Assembly (NCBI GenBank): GCA_002378745.1
Contig: DFRR01000006.1
Location: 40,145-47,503, forward strand
Origin: Patescibacteria group bacterium UBA3458
Lineage (GTDB): Bacteria; Patescibacteriota; Minisyncoccia; Phycocordibacterales; UBA2100
Direction: 5' to 3'
DNA length: 7,359 bases
Below the pieces are notes generated by a model. The model made no database searches, was not told where the DNA came from, and saw only the letters and a list, made by a program, of their open reading frames with translations. Below, one piece after another: positions 1-5,137 of this stretch (position 1 is its first letter; each line of letters begins with the position of its first letter). The position numbers and the translations under genes were made by a program.

Positions 1-24
1 CCGCACATGTGCGGGGCTTTGTAT
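1..24 (+). terminator. Possible terminator of a gene upstream of the window (truncated)
   Basis: Bases 1-14 (CCGCACATGTGCGG) are a perfect palindrome able to form a GC-rich hairpin, followed by GGCTTTGTATT. The two G's after the stem suggest the stem continues to the left, outside the window. The T-run is short, so this is only a moderate terminator. It may equally be part of the palindrome cluster in front of the XRE gene. Confidence 0.35.
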
Positions 25-51
25 TGTCCACATGTGAATGTAAAGTATACT
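24..51 (+). promoter_or_regulatory. Candidate promoter of the XRE/redox operon
   Basis: A -10 element TATACT (46-51, five of six consensus bases) lies 16 bp downstream of TTGTCC (24-29, four of six). The -10 sits inside the 20-bp palindrome at 38-57, the expected arrangement for a repressor that blocks its own promoter. An alternative promoter uses TTTACA (51-56) and TACGAT (73-78), also 16 bp apart. That one would start transcription a few bases before the ATG and give an almost leaderless message. The sequence alone does not decide between them. Confidence 0.45.
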
Positions 52-57
52 TTACAT
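38..57. promoter_or_regulatory. 20-bp perfect palindrome, candidate operator of the XRE regulator
   Basis: ATGTAAAGTATACTTTACAT reads identically on both strands over all 20 bases. It lies about 30 bp upstream of a small XRE-family regulator and overlaps the best -10 hexamer. XRE proteins of this size bind as dimers to palindromes of about this length, usually in front of their own gene. That this regulator binds here is inferred from position and symmetry. Confidence 0.65.
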
Positions 58-89
58 CCTTTTTTCATACGTTACGATGACATACATGT

Positions 90-299
90 ATGACAGATAC
101 TCCTATAGTCACACGCCTAAAAGAAGTGCGCGCTCGCACGGACGTCACACAAGAGCAGCTCGCCGAAGCGGTTGGCGTGACACGACAAACTATTATTTCA
201 ATAGAGCGAGGCAACTATACACCGTCAGTGGCACTGGCGCTGCGTATCGCCCGCCATTTTAATGTTAGCGTAGAAGATATATTCGCGTATGAAGCATAA
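90..299 (+). CDS. XRE-family HTH transcriptional regulator
   Basis: A 69-residue protein that is almost entirely one Cro/CI-type helix-turn-helix domain (about residues 7-60). The recognition part reads VTQEQLAEAVGVTRQTIISI followed by ERGNYTPS, and the domain ends in the usual FNVSVEDIF. Such stand-alone regulators act in the cytoplasm as dimeric repressors, often of their own operon. The ATG at 90 is chosen because the domain starts directly after it; no Shine-Dalgarno sequence precedes it, and the ATG lies in a 12-bp palindrome (81-92). Its end overlaps the next gene by 11 bp, so the two are translationally linked. Pairs of a small XRE regulator and a DUF2178-like membrane protein recur in bacteria and archaea; the signal they sense is not known to me. 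Family is certain, regulon is inferred. Confidence 0.9.
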   Translation: MTDTPIVTRLKEVRARTDVTQEQLAEAVGVTRQTIISIERGNYTPSVALALRIARHFNVSVEDIFAYEA

Positions 300-657
300 T
301 TTTCTTATAGAAGTTGGTTTGGGGCTCCTCCTTGCCGCATTCGTAGCGGTACTTACGTATGCACATAGTGCCTGGATGCCGAGTATGGAAACGATGACGG
401 TATTGGTGATCATCGTGGGCATATTCGCCTCATTTACTGTCTTCATCTGGCGAGAACGAGAAGGGGACGAGCGCGAACGACTGATACGATATATTGCATC
501 ACGAGCGGCATTTCTGTCGACGGGAATAGTGCTGCTGCTCGGGATTATTGTTGAGACATTCATACATCACACGCCAAGTCCGTGGTTGGGGCTTGCGTTA
601 GTTGTGATGGTGGGTGCAAAAATTATTGGCCACGCCTACGGGCGTACTAAGTATTAA
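289..657 (+). CDS. DUF2178-like four-helix membrane protein
   Basis: A 122-residue integral membrane protein with four predicted helices (about residues 5-25, 35-54, 73-92 and 98-115). Between helices 2 and 3 is a highly charged segment, WREREGDERERLIRYIASRA, whose DERE core (60-63) resembles the DER(E) signature of DUF2178-type membrane proteins. There are no cysteines and no enzyme motif. The start overlaps the regulator gene by 11 bp, a strong sign that the pair functions as a unit. The membrane protein may sense or transport something, or modulate the regulator, but no function can be assigned from sequence. The thioredoxin gene follows after 8 nt, placing it in the same operon. Confidence is high that it is a real gene, moderate for the DUF2178 assignment. 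Confidence 0.8.
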   Translation: MKHNFLIEVGLGLLLAAFVAVLTYAHSAWMPSMETMTVLVIIVGIFASFTVFIWREREGDERERLIRYIASRAAFLSTGIVLLLGIIVETFIHHTPSPWLGLALVVMVGAKIIGHAYGRTKY

Positions 658-665
658 GTAATCGT

Positions 666-1286
666 ATGATGACTCAACGAGGTATCTCGAATGCGGCTAT
701 TGCCAGCATTATTGTTGTCTTGCTTCTCATCGGTGCCGGTTTGTATGTTGCAACCATGCAGCAACCTGCATCAGAAGACGCAATGATGATGGAGGATAAA
801 GACACCATAATGGACGATGGTTCACACATGAGCAACGACGCCATGATGGATGATTCAATGGAGAAGAAAGACGACTCCATGATGATGGAAGGCGAAGTAA
901 AGATGGAAGGAGAAACGTCTTTTAGGGGCGCGGTTATTGCCGGCTCAAGCTCACCATTGCTTGAGTTTAACCAGCGCGACTACGAATCGGCATTGGCACA
1001 GGATCGCGTAGTAGTTTTATACTTCTACGCGAGCTGGTGTCCAATTTGTAGAGAAGAATTTGAATATATCAAGGAAGCTTTTGATAGTGTAACCGATGAT
1101 AGTCTTGTCGGTTTTCGTGTGCACTTCAATGACAGCGAAGTGACCCCCGAAATGGAGGCACTCGCACGAGAATTCGGAGTTGCCTACCAACACACCAAAG
1201 TATTTATTAAGAGTGGTGAACGTGTGTTGAAGTCACCGGAAGCATGGAGTACCCAGCGCTACCTAGCTGAATTTAAAAAGTATTAA
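666..1286 (+). CDS. Membrane-anchored thioredoxin-like protein with Met-rich acidic linker
   Basis: A 206-residue protein in three parts. An N-terminal hydrophobic segment (about 10-30) works as a signal anchor. A linker (about 35-85) is packed with Met, Asp and Glu: twelve Met between residues 40 and 80, in clusters such as AMMMED and DSMMMEG. A thioredoxin fold (about 100-206) has the active site WCPIC (Cys125, Cys128) after the strand VVVLYFYAS. The domain should lie outside the cytoplasmic membrane and exchange disulfides with the CcdA encoded 13 nt downstream. Where thioredoxins have the cis-proline next to the active site, this protein has His176 (YQHTKVF). Met-rich acidic segments can bind Cu(I) or act as oxidizable scavengers; neither is shown here. 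Start is ATG 666 or the adjacent in-frame ATG 669; no Shine-Dalgarno sequence is visible. The thioredoxin call is firm; substrate is unknown. Confidence 0.88.
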   Translation: MMTQRGISNAAIASIIVVLLLIGAGLYVATMQQPASEDAMMMEDKDTIMDDGSHMSNDAMMDDSMEKKDDSMMMEGEVKMEGETSFRGAVIAGSSSPLLEFNQRDYESALAQDRVVVLYFYASWCPICREEFEYIKEAFDSVTDDSLVGFRVHFNDSEVTPEMEALAREFGVAYQHTKVFIKSGERVLKSPEAWSTQRYLAEFKKY

Positions 1287-1299
1287 TACCGATTGCTCT

Positions 1300-2010
1300 A
1301 TGTTTGGATCTGAAGTAACACTATTTGTCGCATTTGTTGCCGGAGTGATCTCTTTTTTGTCGCCATGCGTCCTTCCCATCATTCCCGGATTTCTCGCGTA
1401 TCTTGCCGGAACTTCAACACAAGAAATGCCTACGCGGACGCGCATTGTGTTCCACAGCGTCTTGTTCGTACTTGGATTTTCGCTCGTATTCGCACTTCTC
1501 GGTGTATTGTTGAACACCATACTTGAGCGAGCTGCGTATGACACACAGATTTGGCTGTCACGCATTGGTGGTGTGATTATCATCTTCTTTGGGCTCTATC
1601 TCATGAAGTTGATTCGGTTACCATTTCTTGAGCGCGCGCATACGTTTAGTGTGGTTGGGAAGTTCGAATCAAAGTATCTAACGTCAATCCTTTTCGGCGC
1701 AGCATTTGCCGCTGGCTGGACACCATGCGTTAGTGCGGCACTTGGAGCAATATTAGGGTTGGCGGCAAGTAATCCGGGTGTCGCGTTTTGGCTCCTTATG
1801 ACATACGCAGTTGGTCTTGGGGTGCCGTTTATCGTTATTGGCTTCTTTGCAGCCGACGCCGGACGATTGATTCAAAGGTATGCCGCATCCTTGACCTACG
1901 TGAACATCGCGTTCGGTGCATTACTGATTATCCTTGGTATCTTGATATTCACACAGGACCTCGCGCTGCTTGCAAACTTCGGCATACTTAATGCGATACT
2001 GCTTAAATAA
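1300..2010 (+). CDS. ccdA: CcdA-family transmembrane thiol-disulfide electron carrier
   Basis: A 236-residue protein with six predicted membrane helices (about 5-25, 50-72, 87-105, 128-152, 160-183, 199-218). The two family cysteines are in their usual settings: Cys23 in FLSPCVLPIIPGFLAYLAG and Cys143 in AAGWTPCVSAALGAILG. CcdA, the short form of the DsbD membrane domain, takes electrons from cytoplasmic thioredoxin and passes them across the membrane to extracytoplasmic thioredoxin-like proteins. Two such proteins are encoded directly beside it, 13 nt upstream and 4 nt downstream, which makes them the likely acceptors. There is no cytochrome c maturation gene in the window, so a role in cytochrome assembly is not supported here. 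No ribosome binding site is evident; ATG 1300 is chosen because the first helix and SPC motif follow at the normal distance. Confidence 0.93.
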   Translation: MFGSEVTLFVAFVAGVISFLSPCVLPIIPGFLAYLAGTSTQEMPTRTRIVFHSVLFVLGFSLVFALLGVLLNTILERAAYDTQIWLSRIGGVIIIFFGLYLMKLIRLPFLERAHTFSVVGKFESKYLTSILFGAAFAAGWTPCVSAALGAILGLAASNPGVAFWLLMTYAVGLGVPFIVIGFFAADAGRLIQRYAASLTYVNIAFGALLIILGILIFTQDLALLANFGILNAILLK

Positions 2011-2014
2011 GCAT

Positions 2015-3139
2015 ATGTTTAAGAATCGTAAACTCATCACACTTGGCATCGTCGCTATTCTTATTGTTGGCGCAATTGCGTTTTTGCAGAGCAGAAAGAC
2101 CGCAGTTGACGTGAATGCTATTTCAGACAGCGCTGAAATCGTTATCCCTGAACTGAGTGAGTCAGAAAAGGCAGAGATGTACGACCGAGCACGTGAAATT
2201 ACTAATCCTGCAGGATTCATCAACTCAGAGCCGTTCCAGTTGCGTGATGTCATCGGCAAAAAGGTAATTTTATTGGATGTCTGGACGTACAGCTGTATCA
2301 ACTGCCAACGTACACTGCCGTACATAACGGCATGGGATGAGAAGTATCGCGACGAAGGGCTGCTCATCGTAGGCATTCATTCGCCTGAATTTGAATTCGA
2401 GAAAAAACGCGAGAATGTCCTTGCAGCAGTAGAACAATTTGGCATCGAGTACCCGGTAGTGCTTGATAATGACTTTGGCACCTGGCACGCATACCGTAAT
2501 AGTTATTGGCCACGAAAGTATCTCATAGACATTGATGGATTTGTTGTCTATGACCACATCGGAGAAGGAGCGTATCAAGAAACCGAACGCAAGATACAAG
2601 AGTTACTTGCTGAGCGTGCGCAAAAGCTTGGCGAAACTGACGTCGCATATCAACAAGAAGTGTCTGCCATCACGGTTCCGGAAGCAATTACCGACACCAT
2701 GCCACGAAGCCCAGAGACATACTTTGGCGCGTGGAGAAATGCAACCTTCGGCAACGGAAGTCCCGGTGTACAAGGTGGAATGCGCCTTGTACAACCAAAG
2801 AAGATTGAGAAGAATATGTTCTATCTTGTTGGCTCGTGGAATATCTACCGTGAATATGCCGAGAATGCGACAGGAAATGAGCGCCTGATATATCGATATA
2901 CTGGCGATAAAGTATTTATGGTCGCCAGCTCAGAAAATGGTGGGACGGTACGTATTTTGCAAGATGGGGAACCTATAGGGGACGCTGCAGGGGCTGATGT
3001 TGATACCAATGGGCGTGTACACATACAAGAGGAAGGTTTGTATAAACTCATTGATAATCCGGATGGAGCAGGTGAGCATGAGTTGGAAATAGAATTCGAA
3101 GACCCTGGTATTCATATTTTCACGTTTACTTTTGGATAG
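2015..3139 (+). CDS. DipZ-type membrane-anchored thioredoxin with C-terminal beta domain
   Basis: A 374-residue protein. Residues 6-24 form an N-terminal membrane anchor and about 65-200 a TlpA/redoxin-type thioredoxin domain. The active site is WTYSCINC (Cys94, Cys97), followed by the DipZ-like stretch TLPYITAWDEKYRDEGLLIV and the cis-proline Pro166 in YWPRKYLID. Residues about 230-374 resemble the beta-rich domain that follows the thioredoxin domain in mycobacterial DipZ (called Thioredoxin_10 or carbohydrate-binding-like). In DipZ these parts are fused to a CcdA domain; here ccdA is a separate gene ending 4 nt upstream. The protein should act outside the membrane as electron acceptor of CcdA and reductant of exported proteins. 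An in-frame TTG at 1970 would add 15 residues inside ccdA; ATG 2015 is preferred because the anchor starts right after it. A strong terminator follows the gene. Confidence 0.9.
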   Translation: MFKNRKLITLGIVAILIVGAIAFLQSRKTAVDVNAISDSAEIVIPELSESEKAEMYDRAREITNPAGFINSEPFQLRDVIGKKVILLDVWTYSCINCQRTLPYITAWDEKYRDEGLLIVGIHSPEFEFEKKRENVLAAVEQFGIEYPVVLDNDFGTWHAYRNSYWPRKYLIDIDGFVVYDHIGEGAYQETERKIQELLAERAQKLGETDVAYQQEVSAITVPEAITDTMPRSPETYFGAWRNATFGNGSPGVQGGMRLVQPKKIEKNMFYLVGSWNIYREYAENATGNERLIYRYTGDKVFMVASSENGGTVRILQDGEPIGDAAGADVDTNGRVHIQEEGLYKLIDNPDGAGEHELEIEFEDPGIHIFTFTFG

Positions 3140-3171
3140 AGTGATGTTTCTAACCATCAGCTCAGAGTCTC

Positions 3172-3205
3172 TAAATCACCAAAATGGGCCTATTTTGGTG
3201 ATTTA
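3172..3205 (+). terminator. Terminator of the redox operon
   Basis: A 14-bp perfect stem: TAAATCACCAAAAT (3172-3185) pairs with ATTTTGGTGATTTA (3192-3205) around the loop GGGCCT. The stem lies 33 nt after the stop codon of the DipZ-type gene. There is no long T-run behind it, but A/T runs flank the GC core on both sides, so it could also work on the opposite strand. Confidence 0.75.
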
Positions 3206-3217
3206 ACTCGTATGTGG

Positions 3218-3253
3218 ATAACACTTCACAAACTTTCCTCTATACTGTAGAGG
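3218..3253 (+). promoter_or_regulatory. Candidate promoter of the DoxX gene with overlapping palindrome
   Basis: TATACT (3241-3246) is a good -10 element, with a weak -35 ATAACA (3218-3223) 17 bp upstream. The -10 is embedded in an imperfect palindrome centred on C3245: CCTCTATA-C-TGTAGAGG (3237-3253), with seven of eight arm positions matching. The predicted transcript start is about 25 nt before the ATG at 3279. The gene stands between two terminators, so it needs its own promoter. Confidence 0.5.
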
Positions 3254-3278
3254 TATTATTCATAATAATGTTAGACGC

Positions 3279-3770
3279 ATGACACAACATTCAACTGTTG
3301 CACATTACGGTCCACTTGTGGGGCGTGTGCTACTCGTTTTGTTATTTCTCGTAAGTGCATACGGGATTCTTACCAATTTCTCAGGAACTGCCGGTTTCTA
3401 CGCTTCAGTAGGTATTCCACTTGCTACAGCTGCAGCGGTATTGGTACTTATTATTAAAATCGGCGGCAGTCTTATGGTTGCAACCGGTATACACGCACGT
3501 CTTGGTGCATGGGCACTTATTGTGTTTATCATCTTGGCGACACTCGTAGCACATATCGGCGAAGGACAGCTAATAAACGCTCTGAAGAACGTTTCAATCA
3601 TCGGTGGTTTGTTGCTTGTTGCAGTCAATGGTGCCGGGCCACTTTCTCTTGGTCACAAGTGTCCATGTCCTATGTGTAAAAAAGCATCCACAGCAGGTGG
3701 CGCATGCAACTGTGGAGTGTGCGATGAATGTCGTGCCGCTCGTGCTGCAAATACTGGGGAAACTGCATAA
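3279..3770 (+). CDS. DoxX-family membrane protein with seven-cysteine C-terminal tail
   Basis: A 163-residue protein. Residues 13-120 form the four-helix DoxX-like core (helices about 13-33, 47-70, 76-93, 104-118), with the typical start GPLVGRVLLVLLFLVSAYGI and end GAGPLSLG. DoxX proteins usually stop soon after that end motif. This one continues for about 38 residues containing Cys128, 130 and 133 (CPCPMC) and Cys143, 145, 148 and 151 (CNCGVCDEC), a layout suited to binding zinc or another soft metal, or to redox reactions. Charge distribution (Arg74 in the middle loop, Lys/Arg in the tail) favours both ends being cytoplasmic. In Mycobacterium tuberculosis DoxX takes part in a membrane oxidoreductase complex against oxidative stress; a similar role here is only suggested by the neighbouring redox genes. 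Single-gene unit between two terminators. The tail's function is unknown. Confidence 0.85.
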   Translation: MTQHSTVAHYGPLVGRVLLVLLFLVSAYGILTNFSGTAGFYASVGIPLATAAAVLVLIIKIGGSLMVATGIHARLGAWALIVFIILATLVAHIGEGQLINALKNVSIIGGLLLVAVNGAGPLSLGHKCPCPMCKKASTAGGACNCGVCDECRAARAANTGETA

Positions 3771-3792
3771 TCACATCTTACACAGTGATGGG

Positions 3793-3822
3793 AAAAGGGA
3801 TGTCGTACGACATCCCTTTTTT
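3793..3822 (+). terminator. Rho-independent terminator after the DoxX gene
   Basis: The stem GGGATGTC/GACATCCC around the loop GTAC (3797-3816) is preceded by AAAA and followed by six T's (3817-3822), a textbook intrinsic terminator. The palindrome covers 28 bases (3793-3820), so it can also end transcription from the other strand. It lies 22 nt after the stop codon. Confidence 0.92.
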
Positions 3823-3825
3823 GGG

Positions 3826-3831
3826 TATACT
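3826..3831 (+). promoter_or_regulatory. Candidate -10 element immediately before the DUF1360-like gene
   Basis: TATACT lies just after the terminator T-run and only 8 nt before ATG 3840. Transcription would begin within a couple of bases of the start codon and give a leaderless or nearly leaderless message. No convincing -35 is visible; the 17-bp position falls inside the terminator stem. A promoter is required here because the upstream unit is terminated. Confidence 0.4.
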
Positions 3832-3839
3832 ACGTGCAT

Positions 3840-4295
3840 ATGAGTGAAAATATGAAACAAGGTGTCTGGTACAGCATCTTTATTGCGATTTTTATTATTC
3901 TTACCTGCATCGCATTCGTCTTGACTACCCGTGGTCTTACGCGATTTGAATGGCTATTTCTCCTTGACGGGTTTGATATGGCAGTGCTCTCACTAGCAAC
4001 ATTGCGTGTTATTCGTTTGGTCAGTTTTGACAAAATCTTTGCATTTGTACGCAATTCGTTGCTTGATATGCAGCCAAATGGGGACTACGCAAAACCTGAA
4101 TGGGGAGTACGACGAACGCTTGCTGAACTGGTAGAGTGTCTCTGGTGCAGTGGCATTTGGGCTGCATTATTTGTCATGACGCTCTACTTCCTTGCAGATA
4201 TCGGGCGATTTTTCGTCATTCTTCTGGCAATTGCTGCCGTTGGTAGCGCACTACAACTTCTTATAAAGAAAGCTGCCTCATTTGGCGAAAAGTAG
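3840..4295 (+). CDS. DUF1360-like membrane protein
   Basis: A 151-residue protein with a first membrane helix at about 11-30, a segment with the family-like pattern LATLRVIRLVSFDKIFAFVR (52-71), and then VECLWCSGIWAAL (98-110), which leads into further helices to about residue 145. The arginine-rich R-x-x-R-L segment followed by C-x-x-C-x-G-x-W matches what I know of DUF1360 membrane proteins, found for example in Bacillus spores and of unresolved function. Cys100 and Cys103 could bind metal or form a disulfide near the membrane face. ATG 3840 is preferred over the GTG at 3834. The nucleotidyltransferase gene follows after 9 nt, so the two are probably co-transcribed. Family assignment is by motif memory and moderately secure. 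Confidence 0.75.
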   Translation: MSENMKQGVWYSIFIAIFIILTCIAFVLTTRGLTRFEWLFLLDGFDMAVLSLATLRVIRLVSFDKIFAFVRNSLLDMQPNGDYAKPEWGVRRTLAELVECLWCSGIWAALFVMTLYFLADIGRFFVILLAIAAVGSALQLLIKKAASFGEK

Positions 4296-4304
4296 ACACG
4301 TACT

Positions 4305-4988
4305 ATGCAGGCAGTATTTTTACTTGCCGGGCTTGGGACGCGGATGCGTCCACTGACAGATACGATACCCAAGCCAATGGCGCAAGTTGCAGGAAAGGCG
4401 CTCCTTGAACACAATTTAGAAAAACTACCCGAAGAAGTAACCGAGCTCATTTTCGTCATTGGTTACCTCGGCGACCTCATTACGGAACATTTTGGCTCAC
4501 ATTTTGGCACTCGTCCTATCACCTATGTTAGGCAACATGAGCTGCTTGGCACCGCACATGCACTCTCGCTATGCGAACCCCACATCTCCGGTCGTTTTCT
4601 TGTTTTAATGGGTGACGATTTGCATAGCGCTTCTGACATTGCGCGCTGCCTAGGGCATGAATGGGCATGGCTGGTACACCGTATATCAGGTCCATTCAGT
4701 GGTGGATTAGTGTGTTCGGACGAATATGGAGCTGTCACTGAGGTACAAGAGGGAACACACGAACATATAGAAGGCTTCATGAATACAAACCTTTTTGTAT
4801 TGAACAAAGAGTATTTTAGTTACCCCATGGTATCTATAAAAAACAATAGTGAATTCGGATTACCACAAACCGTTGCACTTGTTGCACGGGATATTCAGAT
4901 TACCATGGTTGAATCACATGACTGGCAACAAGTGACCGATATGAACGATATTGCTCGACTCAACAAAGAGTTTTCTAACGGACAGTAA
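4305..4988 (+). CDS. Sugar-phosphate nucleotidyltransferase (NTP_transferase family)
   Basis: A 227-residue cytoplasmic enzyme of the glucose-1-phosphate thymidylyltransferase / GlmU N-domain superfamily, which joins a nucleoside triphosphate to a sugar phosphate, releasing pyrophosphate. The nucleotide-binding signature is complete: LAGLGTRMRPLT (7-18) and then PKPM (22-25, with Lys23). LGTAHAL (81-87) is the base/ribose contact segment. GDD (103-105) supplies the metal-binding Asp104. The usual second metal ligand in WxDxGT near the C-terminus appears as WQQVTD (207-212), so Gln209 may replace the Asp, although nearby Asp212 or Asp215 could serve. There is no left-handed beta-helix acyltransferase domain. 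Which sugar and nucleotide are used cannot be read from the sequence. It probably feeds cell-envelope polysaccharide synthesis. Start ATG 4305 lies directly at the first beta strand. Confidence 0.88.
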   Translation: MQAVFLLAGLGTRMRPLTDTIPKPMAQVAGKALLEHNLEKLPEEVTELIFVIGYLGDLITEHFGSHFGTRPITYVRQHELLGTAHALSLCEPHISGRFLVLMGDDLHSASDIARCLGHEWAWLVHRISGPFSGGLVCSDEYGAVTEVQEGTHEHIEGFMNTNLFVLNKEYFSYPMVSIKNNSEFGLPQTVALVARDIQITMVESHDWQQVTDMNDIARLNKEFSNGQ

Positions 4989-5044
4989 CTCTCCTATTTT
5001 AGCCACATATTTGGACTCAGTGTCCTTTAGATTAGGTGTTTTCC

Positions 5045-5082
5045 AATAGTGTTTTTTAATGCGGTTGTTTCTTGACACTATT
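5045..5082. repeat. 8-bp inverted repeat spanning the -35 region
   Basis: AATAGTGT (5045-5052) and its exact reverse complement ACACTATT (5075-5082) are centred 30 bp apart, about three helical turns. The right half overlaps the -35 hexamer TTGACA (5072-5077). The spacing suits two regulator half-sites on one face of the DNA. An 8-bp match at this distance can also arise by chance. Confidence 0.4.
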
Positions 5083-5101
5083 CTTTCGTGGCACCTATAA
5101 T
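5072..5101 (+). promoter_or_regulatory. Exact-consensus sigma-70-type promoter
   Basis: TTGACA (5072-5077) and TATAAT (5096-5101) both match consensus at every position and are 18 bp apart. A T-rich stretch lies just upstream (5051-5070). The transcript would start near 5108 and carry about 75 nt of leader before ATG 5183. This is by far the best promoter in the window. Confidence 0.85.
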
Positions 5102-5137
5102 CAATAGCAATTGTACGTTTCTGTGTTCTTTTTGCGG

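Noticed and set aside
77..262. A 61-codon + strand frame overlapping the XRE gene
   Set aside because: The product is low-complexity and Arg/Tyr-rich; the XRE frame encodes a full recognisable HTH domain over the same bases.
90..657. Toxin-antitoxin system made of the XRE protein and the membrane protein
   Set aside because: The regulator comes first with an overlapping small membrane protein, as in some such systems, but the partner has four helices and no toxin motif, and the operon continues into redox genes. Not supported beyond the arrangement.
783..905. Tandem DNA repeat in the Met-rich region
   Set aside because: The ATGATG runs are short and irregular and follow from Met codons; there is no regular repeat unit.
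1970..2014. TTG start extending the DipZ-type thioredoxin by 15 residues
   Set aside because: It lies inside the end of ccdA and adds polar residues before the membrane anchor; ATG 2015, 4 nt after the ccdA stop, gives a normal anchor.
3140..3278. Replication origin suggested by a DnaA-box match
   Set aside because: Only one box, no AT-rich unwinding region with repeated boxes, and no dnaA or dnaN nearby.
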